NCBI RefSeq assembly: GCF_016756395.1
Contig: NZ_AP018365.1
Location: forward strand, 1,054,001 to 1,118,000
Direction: 5' to 3'
Origin: Streptomyces sp. SN-593
GTDB taxonomy: Bacteria > Actinomycetota > Actinomycetes > Streptomycetales > Streptomycetaceae
Length of the DNA: 64,000 nt
Shown here: positions 1 to 6,865 of the stretch, piece by piece
Numbering within the stretch: position 1 is the first letter of the stretch
Layout of the letters: every line of letters begins with the position of its first letter
Made by a program: the position numbers and the translations under genes
The notes under the pieces: model-generated
The model's database searches: none
The model's input: only the letters and a program-made list of their open reading frames with translations
Told to the model about the DNA's origin: nothing

Positions 1-1560
1 GCGCACCTCGCCCTCCGCCAGGGGGACCAGGCCGAGCAGGGCCTGGACCAGCGTGGACTTCCCGGCGCCGGAGGCTCCGACCACGCCGACGAACTCGCCC
101 GGTCCGACGTCCAGGTCCACGCCCCGCAGCAGGGCCGCGCCGCCCGGGGCGCGTACGCCCACCCCGCGCAGTGCCAGCCGGCGGGCGGGGGGCACGGCGG
201 CGCCGGCGGGCTCCGCCTCCAGCCCCACCACCTCCAGCAGCCGGTCCACGACGGGGACCACGCCGAAGACGGCGGTGGCGATCCGCCCGGCCTGGCCGAC
301 GGAGCCGATGAACTGCGTCAGGGCGATGTTGAGGGCCAGCAGGCCGCCGGCGCCCGGGTACGCGGTCCCCAGCAGCAGCGGCGCCCCCAGCAGCAGGGCG
401 TAGAGCAGGCCCGGAAGGGCCGCCGTGAGCCCGCTGGCGGCGGACTGCCAGCCCACCGCCGCCAGGTCCTGCCGCTTCTGCTCCGCGAACACCTCCAGCC
501 AGCGGCCGAAGGCGCGTTCCTCCCGCCCGGCCACCCGGATCTTGTCCAGCCCGCGCAGCATTTCCAGGAGCGTCGACGACGCCTCCCCGTAGAGCGCGAA
601 CACCCGGCGGTCATGGCGGAGTTGGCGCATGCCGAACCAGCCGGAGAGGGCGGCGGCGGCGAGTACCAGGGCGAGGGCGGGCAGGCTCGGCAGCGGCGCC
701 AGCACGATGACGACGACGAGGCTCGCGGCGCCGAACAGCAGGTTCAGGAGGGCCGACAAGGTGGTGTTGCCCAGCATCTGGCGCACCGCGTCGACTCCGG
801 CGACCCGCACGGCGAGGTCGCCGGCGGTGTACTCGCGCAGCCGCCAAGCCCGCGTCCGCAGCAGCCGGTCCAGGGCGGCGGGCCCGAGGACCGCCTCGGC
901 GTAGGACTCCAGCCGGGCCAGCACCAGGTTCCGCAGCCAGACCAGGCCGGCGTAGACGCCCAGTCCGAAGCCGGCCAGGACCGCCAGCTCGCCGAGGAGT
1001 CCGGTACGGTCCCCGAGCACCGCGGACAGGGCGAGGGCGCCCGCCGACGGCAGGAACGCGCCGAGCACCGCGGCGGCCAGGCCGGCGGCCAGCAGCAGGG
1101 CCAGGTCCCCGCGCCTGCGCCCGTGGGCCGCCAGGTCCCGGGCCCGGCGCGCCTCCAGCGGCCGTGTCACCTCCCACGCCCACGGCGTCAGGTCGGCGGC
1201 GGTGGCCGCGTCCACCCGCCCGATCGCGCCGTGGCCCGGCAGGACCAGCCGGAAGGAGCGCCCGCGGGGCAGGAGCGCGACGGGCGAGCCGTCCCGCCAG
1301 TAGCCGAGGAGGGGGTGCAGCGGGGTGCGGTGCCAGTCGTCGGCGAGCGTCACCACGCGGGCTCGCAGCCCGAGCGCCTCGAAGGCGCCCTGGACGTCCG
1401 CCGGGCCCTCCTCGTCCCGTGTCCCGGACCGGTCCGCCGCGGGGGCGGCGCCGAGGTGGGCCGCCACCTCCTCGACGCAGCCGCGGGGCGGGGCGGCGGA
1501 CACCGGGGCTCCGGCCCGGAACCGGTCCAGCGGGGAGAGGGGCGAAGCCGCGGCGCTCAC
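1..1560 (-). CDS. NHLP-type bacteriocin-export ABC transporter, permease/ATPase subunit (3' end beyond window)
   Basis: The frame is open from a GTG at 1560 to base 1 (520 codons, no stop), so the gene is cut by the window edge. The protein has an N-terminal region of about 150 residues without the peptidase Cys, then hydrophobic segments, then a nucleotide-binding domain with Walker A GASGAGKST close to the edge. The ABC signature and Walker B lie outside. The start overlaps the stop of the C39 transporter by GTGA, so the two are translationally coupled. In NHLM export systems such an ATPase without peptidase pairs with a peptidase-bearing ATPase and a HlyD-like protein, and exactly those neighbours are present. 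It should act in the cytoplasmic membrane exporting the peptide encoded at 6111-6437. The substrate is inferred. Confidence 0.8.
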   Translation of the reverse strand, partial: MSAAASPLSPLDRFRAGAPVSAAPPRGCVEEVAAHLGAAPAADRSGTRDEEGPADVQGAFEALGLRARVVTLADDWHRTPLHPLLGYWRDGSPVALLPRGRSFRLVLPGHGAIGRVDAATAADLTPWAWEVTRPLEARRARDLAAHGRRRGDLALLLAAGLAAAVLGAFLPSAGALALSAVLGDRTGLLGELAVLAGFGLGVYAGLVWLRNLVLARLESYAEAVLGPAALDRLLRTRAWRLREYTAGDLAVRVAGVDAVRQMLGNTTLSALLNLLFGAASLVVVIVLAPLPSLPALALVLAAAALSGWFGMRQLRHDRRVFALYGEASSTLLEMLRGLDKIRVAGREERAFGRWLEVFAEQKRQDLAAVGWQSAASGLTAALPGLLYALLLGAPLLLGTAYPGAGGLLALNIALTQFIGSVGQAGRIATAVFGVVPVVDRLLEVVGLEAEPAGAAVPPARRLALRGVGVRAPGGAALLRGVDLDVGPGEFVGVVGASGAGKSTLVQALLGLVPLAEGEVR

Positions 1561-3758
1561 CGGTCGCCCACCCTCGCCGCTCGCGCCCCGGCCAGCGGGC
1601 CGGTGGCGGACCGGCCGGCGGGCGGCGTTCCGCCGGGCGGACCCGTAGGGGCCGGGCCGGACGGCGTCACACGGCCTTCGCGCACGACCAGTTCGCGGTC
1701 GCACGCCCGCACCGCCGAGCGCCGGTGGGCCAGCATCACGACCGTCACGCCGCGCCGCCGCAGCCGGGCGAAGAGCTGCTGCTCCACGGCCCGGTCCAGC
1801 GCGCCCGTCGCCTCGTCGAGGACCAGGAGCGACGGGTCGCAGGCGAGCGCCCGGGCGATCTCCAGGCGCTGCCGCTCACCGCCGCTGAAGTTGGCGCCGC
1901 CCTCGTCGACCACCGCCCGGTGGCAGCCGCCCCGGAGTTCGACCACACGGTCCAGGCAGGCGTCGTGGACGGCCCGTTCGATCGCCTCGTCGCTCACCGT
2001 CTCGTCCCACAGCGCCACGTTCTCCGCCACCGTTCCCGCGAACAGCTCGATGGTCTGGTCCACCCAGGCGACGCTCCGCACCAGCTCGCCCCTGGGCCTC
2101 TCGTCCGACGGCCGGCCGTCGAGCAGCACCCGGCCGGTCAGCGGGGCCAGCACCCCCGCCGCCAGCCGCGCCAGCGTGGTCTTGCCGGCACCGGTCGGCC
2201 CGGTGATCGCCACCCACTCCCCCGCCGCCACGTCGAGGTCCACCTCGCGCAGCACCGGCCGGCCCGGGGCGTACCCGGCCGTCACCTGCTCCATCCGCAA
2301 CGAGCCCCCGGCGCGCGCACCGGTGTCCGGCTCCACGGTCCGCACCGCGGACGGGTCGTACGGCTCGGCGAGGAGGTCGTCCAGCAGCCCGATGCGGGTG
2401 AGCAGTCCGGGCACCGCGAGGAGCCCGCCGACCGCCGTAGCGGCCGCCGCCGTGAACCCGCCCGTCAGGCTCTGCACCGCGAAGAGCGCGCCGAGGGTCA
2501 TGTGCAGGTGGAGGATGCGCGGCGCCGCGGCCAGGACGACCAGCGACGAGGCGCCCACGGTCAGCACCGCCGGCAGGGCGGTGAGCGTCTGCTGCTGCCG
2601 GTTGTGCACCGACGTGGCGCGCACCGCGACCGCGTGCAGGCTGCTCCACCGACCGGTCACCTCGGCCTCGCCGCCGCCCGCCTTGACCGCGTCCAGCGCC
2701 CTCAGCGCCGCGAAGCCCGCCGCGTCCCGGCAGGCGGTCAGCCGGGCCTCCACCAGCGCGGCGGCGGACTGGCGCCGCCAGCTGGTCAGCGGCACCCCGA
2801 CCACCAGCAGGCCGAGTCCGACCGCGAGGCCGCCGACCACGGAGTCCTCGCGCACGATCACCGTGCCGAGCAGGGCGGCGTTGACCACCGCGCCCGCCGC
2901 CGGCACCAGTTGGTGCACGAGGCCCAGGCTGAACGCGTCGACGGCCTGCGCCCGGGCCGCCATCGCACCCGGGTCGCGCCGCAGCAGGGTCCGTCCGTCG
3001 ATGTGCAGCAGCCGCCACACCAGGTCCACCGACATCGTCAGGGACTGGCGCACCTGGAGACGGCCCAGGAGCTGGTTCTGCGCGGCCACCGCCAGCCCGG
3101 ACACCAGGCCCACGGCCACCGTGACCGCGTAGAGCCGCAGCCCGCCGCCGGACCCTCCCGACACCGCGTCCGCGGCCAGGAGCTTCAACACCATCGCCAG
3201 CAGCAGGGACATGGCCCCGCCCACCAGGGACAGCGCGACGGCGCACAGGACGCCCGGCCACTGGGCGGCCAGCGCCGCCGCCAGCCGCCGGCCCGCGGTG
3301 CCGCGCGGCCCGCCCCGGGTGAACTCCGCGCCCGGCTGCGCCGTCAGCAGCACCCCGCTCAGTTCCGGTGCCAGTTCGGCGAACGGCATCCGGTGCCGGC
3401 CGATCGCGGGGTCCACGACGGTCACCAGGTCGCCGCGCACCCGCTCGACCACGACGAAGTGGCCGTCCGCGAGATGCGCCACCACCGGCAGCGCCACCGT
3501 AGCGAGGCCGGAAGGGTCGGGGACGCCGTCGCGCCACGGGACGGTGATCCGTACCGCCGAGGCTCGAAGACCCTGGTCCCGGGCCGCGCGCAGCCAGGTC
3601 AGCGCGTCGACGCCGTCCCGGGACGCGCCGGTGGCCTCGCGCAGGTCGCGCAGCGGCACGCGCCGGCCGTGGCAGGCCAGCACGGACGCGAGGCAGGCGG
3701 GCGCGCAGTCGGTCTCCTCGGCCTGCGGCACGTAGGGGACGCGGAGGGTGCGGCTCAC
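1557..3758 (-). CDS. NHLP-type ABC transporter with C39 leader peptidase domain
   Basis: The 733-aa protein has three parts. The N-terminus is a C39 papain-like peptidase with the nucleophile Cys in ETDCAPACL and the His/Asp region GHFVVV...VVDPA. A multi-spanning membrane domain follows (about residues 150-440). The C-terminal ATPase has Walker A GPTGAGKTT, signature SGGERQRLE and Walker B LLVLDEA. The family cuts leader peptides after a double-Gly motif and exports the core in the same cycle. The putative substrate at 6111-6437 has such a GG. The start is GTG at 3758, overlapping the HlyD stop by GTGA, and its stop overlaps the next ABC gene the same way. The last 35 residues or so are Pro/Gly-rich with no known role. 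Motifs are clear; the peptide substrate is inferred from context. Confidence 0.9.
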   Translation of the reverse strand: MSRTLRVPYVPQAEETDCAPACLASVLACHGRRVPLRDLREATGASRDGVDALTWLRAARDQGLRASAVRITVPWRDGVPDPSGLATVALPVVAHLADGHFVVVERVRGDLVTVVDPAIGRHRMPFAELAPELSGVLLTAQPGAEFTRGGPRGTAGRRLAAALAAQWPGVLCAVALSLVGGAMSLLLAMVLKLLAADAVSGGSGGGLRLYAVTVAVGLVSGLAVAAQNQLLGRLQVRQSLTMSVDLVWRLLHIDGRTLLRRDPGAMAARAQAVDAFSLGLVHQLVPAAGAVVNAALLGTVIVREDSVVGGLAVGLGLLVVGVPLTSWRRQSAAALVEARLTACRDAAGFAALRALDAVKAGGGEAEVTGRWSSLHAVAVRATSVHNRQQQTLTALPAVLTVGASSLVVLAAAPRILHLHMTLGALFAVQSLTGGFTAAAATAVGGLLAVPGLLTRIGLLDDLLAEPYDPSAVRTVEPDTGARAGGSLRMEQVTAGYAPGRPVLREVDLDVAAGEWVAITGPTGAGKTTLARLAAGVLAPLTGRVLLDGRPSDERPRGELVRSVAWVDQTIELFAGTVAENVALWDETVSDEAIERAVHDACLDRVVELRGGCHRAVVDEGGANFSGGERQRLEIARALACDPSLLVLDEATGALDRAVEQQLFARLRRRGVTVVMLAHRRSAVRACDRELVVREGRVTPSGPAPTGPPGGTPPAGRSATGPLAGARAARVGDR

Positions 3759-4750
3759 CAGTGCCCTCCCGTCAGCTCGTCCAGGGGGTGCACCGATCCC
3801 GTCCGGACCCGCGCGATCACCGGTACCAGCGCCGGGAGTTGGGACGCCACGTCGCCGCTCCCCAGCCCGATCCGCGCCGCGCCGGCGACCAGCGCGTCGT
3901 GGAGGTCCACCGTCACCAGGCGATACGGGCCGTGCCCGCTCACCGCGAGGGAGGCGGACAGCCCGCCCAGCATCCGGCTGACCTCCGCGGCGGTGACCGG
4001 GTAGCGCCCCACCGAGCCGACCTCGCCGCTCACCGAGACCGCCGACTGGTCGGAGGACAACTGGGCGCTGACCGCCGCCCCTTCGGTCACCGGGAAGCCG
4101 CGGTCGCTGCCGAGGAACATCCAGGCGCGCAGGCCCCCCGAGCCGCTATCCACGGACACCACCGGCGTGCCCGGGGAGACCGCCGTGCCCGGAGCCGAGA
4201 CGATGCCCAGCACGCTGCCGTCGACGGGTGCGAGGACCGCACGGGTGCCGCCTCCCGCGACGGCGACCTGTCCGACCCGCTGGCCGGAGCGCACCGCGTC
4301 GCCGGGCGCGACGTCCACGCTCAGTACGGTTCCGGTGACCGGGGAGGCCACCGGCCTCGGGCCGCTGCCGTGCACCAGCACGCCCTCCAGCCGGACGGTC
4401 GACTGCACCGTGCCGATCGCCGCCCAGGACACCAGGCCCGCGACCGCCGCGAGCACCACGGCCAGCGCGGTCAGCAGGCCCGGGGGCACCAGGGTCATCC
4501 GCTGGCCGGCGATGCGCGCCGCCGACGCCAGCCGCTCCTGCGCCCGCGCCTCGGCGGCGGCTTCCTGCCCGGCGATGGCTTCCTGCTCGGCGGTGGCCTT
4601 CTCCTCGGCGGCGGTTTCCTGCCCGCCCGGCGCTCCGGTCCCGGCCGTGCCGTCCGCCTCGACCCCGTGCTCCGCCTCGGCTGCGGCCACCCGTCCCGTC
4701 CGGGCCGCGCCCCGCGCGTCGTCCGCCGTTCCCCTGCCGTGCTCGGACAT
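3755..4750 (-). CDS. HlyD-like secretion (membrane fusion) protein of NHLP export system
   Basis: The 331-aa protein has a long charged N-terminus rich in Glu/Ala (about residues 1-90), one transmembrane segment (about 93-115, LLTALAVVLAAVAGLVSW) and a lipoyl/barrel-sandwich region typical of HlyD adaptors (VASPVTGTVLSVDVAPGDAVRSG, then a second half-motif APVDGSVLGIVSAPGTAV). These adaptors link an ABC exporter to the outside face of the membrane; NHLM loci carry one with two ABC subunits. The ATG at 4750 is chosen because it overlaps the P450 stop (ATGA). A longer open frame upstream runs antiparallel through the P450 frame and looks artefactual. The stop overlaps the C39 transporter start, so all of these genes are coupled. 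Confidence 0.85.
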   Translation of the reverse strand: MSEHGRGTADDARGAARTGRVAAAEAEHGVEADGTAGTGAPGGQETAAEEKATAEQEAIAGQEAAAEARAQERLASAARIAGQRMTLVPPGLLTALAVVLAAVAGLVSWAAIGTVQSTVRLEGVLVHGSGPRPVASPVTGTVLSVDVAPGDAVRSGQRVGQVAVAGGGTRAVLAPVDGSVLGIVSAPGTAVSPGTPVVSVDSGSGGLRAWMFLGSDRGFPVTEGAAVSAQLSSDQSAVSVSGEVGSVGRYPVTAAEVSRMLGGLSASLAVSGHGPYRLVTVDLHDALVAGAARIGLGSGDVASQLPALVPVIARVRTGSVHPLDELTGGHW

Positions 4751-6027
4751 CACTCGCCCCCCGCGGGACGGTTCGCGCCGTCGTGGGCGCTCTCCCGGCC
4801 GCCCGGCGCGGGCGTCGGGTCCGGCTCCGGCTCCGGCTCCGGCGGGAGCTCGCGCACCGGCAGACGGGACCAGCCCTGGACCGCCGGCGACCGGTGCGGC
4901 ACGGCACCCGGCAGAAGGGCGAGCCTTCCCGGCCGCCCGGCCAGGAACCGCAGGAACTCCGCGCCCGCGAGGTCGGCGTGGTGCATGCCCAGGCAGATGT
5001 GGGGGCCGTGCCCGTAGGCGAGGGCGGCCTCCGGGCCCGTGCGGGGGCCGGGGCCGGCGTCCTCGCCGGCGAGCGCGGAGGCCAGCAGCAGCACCACCGT
5101 CTGCCCCGCCGGGAGGGCGAGGCCGCCGACCGACGCGGGGCAGGCCGCCCGCCGGGCCAGCATCCTCAGCGGGCTCGCGGCCCGCAGGGTGGAACGGAAG
5201 GCGTCGTGCGCCCGGTCCGGCTCCTCGCGCAGCCGGGCCAGCAGCTCCGGCTCGGCTGCGGCCCGGTGCGCCGCCTGGGCCAACGCCTGGCTGAGGGTCT
5301 CCAGCCCCGCCGTGAGCAGGAGTACGAAGAGCGCAAAACCCTCTGCCTCGTCGGCGGTCCCCGTCCGCACGGCCTCGCCGACCGCGTACAGCGGCCCGCC
5401 GTCCGCGGCCGCCAGGGCACCCCTCACGTACCGCCGCAGCGCGGCGAGTTCGCCGGCGAGGGCGTCCGCTTCCTCCCCCGAAGGGCCGGCTCCGGGACCG
5501 ATACGGTCGCGCAGCAGCCGCGCCCAGCGCTCCAGTTCGTCGGCGTCCCCGGCGGGCAGTCCCATGACCAGGAGCGCCAGTCGCACCGGCAGGCGGTCCG
5601 CGTAGCCGCTGACGAAGTCGAAGCCCTCGCCGGCGTCCGCCGGCCACGTCCGCTCGACCGCCTCGGCGATGGCGGCGCGCGCCGCCGACGCCCGGCGCCG
5701 GGTGAAGTACGGCGCGACCAGGCGGCGCAGCCGGGCGTGTGCCGACCCGTCGCGCAGGCTGGGCATGGCCCGGAACACCGCGTCGAGGTCGTCGTGCGGG
5801 CTGATCCGCAGCGCGGGCAGCCTGCCGTCGCCGTCCCCGACGACCAGGCGTGGATCGCCCAGCGCCTCGCGCGCGGCGTCGGCCCGTGCCACCACCGTCA
5901 GCCCGGTGCCCGCGTGGAGGGCGGGCCAGCGGCGGGCGACGGACGGACTGAGCGTCGGACGCCGGCCGGCCAGGCACGCCAGGACCTCGCCGACCGCCGC
6001 GGAGGTCGGGTTCGCGGTCTCCCCCAT
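4750..6027 (-). CDS. Cytochrome P450, probably RiPP-tailoring, atypical ExxR
   Basis: The 425-aa protein has the P450 heme-ligand motif in the form AYGHGPHICLG (Cys ligand present, usual Phe replaced by Tyr) and an I-helix AGLET with the acid-Thr pair. The K-helix ExxR, almost invariant in P450s, reads STLR here: the Arg is kept but the Glu is replaced by Ser. The ANRDP-like segment after it is replaced by a Gly/Pro-rich stretch, and the tail is a Pro/Glu repeat. The gene follows the precursor-peptide gene after a strong hairpin and overlaps the HlyD gene by ATGA, so it very likely belongs to the same operon and may hydroxylate or crosslink the peptide. No ferredoxin is nearby, so its redox partner would come from elsewhere. 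The ribosome binding site is weak. Confidence 0.8.
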   Translation of the reverse strand: MGETANPTSAAVGEVLACLAGRRPTLSPSVARRWPALHAGTGLTVVARADAAREALGDPRLVVGDGDGRLPALRISPHDDLDAVFRAMPSLRDGSAHARLRRLVAPYFTRRRASAARAAIAEAVERTWPADAGEGFDFVSGYADRLPVRLALLVMGLPAGDADELERWARLLRDRIGPGAGPSGEEADALAGELAALRRYVRGALAAADGGPLYAVGEAVRTGTADEAEGFALFVLLLTAGLETLSQALAQAAHRAAAEPELLARLREEPDRAHDAFRSTLRAASPLRMLARRAACPASVGGLALPAGQTVVLLLASALAGEDAGPGPRTGPEAALAYGHGPHICLGMHHADLAGAEFLRFLAGRPGRLALLPGAVPHRSPAVQGWSRLPVRELPPEPEPEPDPTPAPGGRESAHDGANRPAGGE

Positions 6028-6053
6028 GGGCTGTTCACGCTCTTCCGTCAGTG

Positions 6054-6083
6054 CCGGCGGGCAGGGTTCGCCCTGCCCGCCGG
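6054..6083 (-). terminator. Perfect 13-bp hairpin between RiPP precursor and P450 (partial terminator)
   Basis: The arms 6054-6066 and 6071-6083 are exact reverse complements (CCGGCGGGCAGGG) around a 4-nt loop, CGAA on the transcribed strand. The hairpin sits 28 nt after the precursor stop and 27 nt before the P450 start, with no U-run. Such hairpins after precursor genes commonly protect the upstream mRNA or partly terminate, giving more precursor than enzyme. That role is inferred here. Confidence 0.65.
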
Positions 6084-6110
6084 CGGCGAATCACCGGCGG
6101 GGCCGGAGGA

Positions 6111-6437
6111 TCACGACACGGGCAGGGTGGGCTGCGAGCCGCAGCAGGTGCCGGACCCGACGGTGCTCGCGGTGCAGCCGGGACAGGAGAACGAGCTGGC
6201 CGAGCCGCAGGTGCTCAGGCCGCCGACGGCCCCCAGCAGCCCGAGGGACTCGTCGCTGATCTCCTCGACCGGAGCGGGCGGCACCGGCAGTGCCTCCTGC
6301 GCGCTGATCCCGTACTCGGCGAGCACCGCGACCGGCTCGTCCCGGTAGCGCGTCGCGAGTTCCTCGTCGCTCCAGAGCTGTGCCACGAGAGCACCGAAAC
6401 TGCGTCTTTCCTCGGCGGTCAGCTGGATGTCGGACAT
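6111..6437 (-). CDS. RiPP precursor peptide with nitrile-hydratase-like leader and Cys/Ser/Thr-rich core
   Basis: The protein has 108 aa. Residues 7-45 match the pattern of nitrile-hydratase-alpha-like leader peptides (LVAQLWSDEELATRY, then DEPVAVLAEYGI). An acidic, Pro-containing spacer leads to GAVGG, with GG at 72-73 as the likely C39 cleavage site. The predicted core is 35 residues (74-108) with 5 Cys (77, 85, 88, 98, 99), 9 Ser and 5 Thr, including TCC and CPGC, ending PTLPVS. This suits thioether, azole or dehydro-amino-acid chemistry. The modifying enzyme is not in the window, so the class (lanthipeptide or azol(in)e-type) stays open. The ATG at 6437 was chosen; an in-frame GTG lies 6 nt upstream, and both have weak ribosome binding sites. 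It is the first gene of the leftward operon and diverges from the LuxR regulator. Confidence 0.85.
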   Translation of the reverse strand: MSDIQLTAEERRSFGALVAQLWSDEELATRYRDEPVAVLAEYGISAQEALPVPPAPVEEISDESLGLLGAVGGLSTCGSASSFSCPGCTASTVGSGTCCGSQPTLPVS

Positions 6438-6865
6438 CGACACGTCCAATCTCGGATCGGGGTCCCGGGCCACACGGCCCGGGGACCAGGCAGGTGGCTT
6501 CCACCGATCGGGGCCCGACGGCCCCGTACCGTGCGGAACGCGAAGCGGAATCCCCGTATCCGGGTCCGCCGAGACGGAAATGTGGCACAGCGCGTCCCTG
6601 CCCGACATCGGGGAAACCCCTACGCGCGACCCCAACACCGCTTCCGGCGTGCGGGGTTGGCCCTCCTTCTCGGCACGGCAGCGGCCGTCGTCCCCCCGAA
6701 AGGGGGTGCGGGAACGGCGCGCGTGTGACGGACGGGAGGCAGGTGACGGAATGGAGTCAGGTGGGGACAGGACCTGTCCGGCGACCCGCGACAGCCGCCC
6801 TGACCGTGGGTAAGGTGCCGTGTGTCCGCCAGGGGAAGGCGGAGACCGGCAGGGGGAACGAAGAC
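6438..6865. promoter_or_regulatory. Divergent promoter region with three short palindromes, RiPP operon / LuxR regulator
   Basis: This 428-bp gap separates the precursor gene (leftward) from the LAL regulator (rightward). No convincing protein is encoded in it. It holds three perfect inverted repeats: GGTGG-CTT-CCACC (6493-6505), GGGGAAACCCC (6610-6620) and CCCCCGAAAGGGGG (arms 6693-6697 and 6702-6706). The G-run/C-run palindromes resemble the kind of site bound by LuxR/LAL-type HTH proteins, such as the regulator next door, but no regulator is shown to bind them. A possible -10 element for the regulator (TAAGGT, 6811-6816) has no good -35. GGGGGAA just before the TTG at 6866 is the ribosome binding site that decides that start. 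Confidence 0.5.

Noticed and set aside
613-4004. Long plus-strand open frames (up to 946 codons) opposite the ABC transporter genes
   Set aside because: They are antisense to well-supported genes, Arg/Pro/Gly-rich, and arise from high GC; no domain is visible.
6111-6437. Assignment of the precursor as a thiopeptide or a class II lanthipeptide
   Set aside because: The core would fit either, but no modifying enzyme is in view, so I kept the class open.
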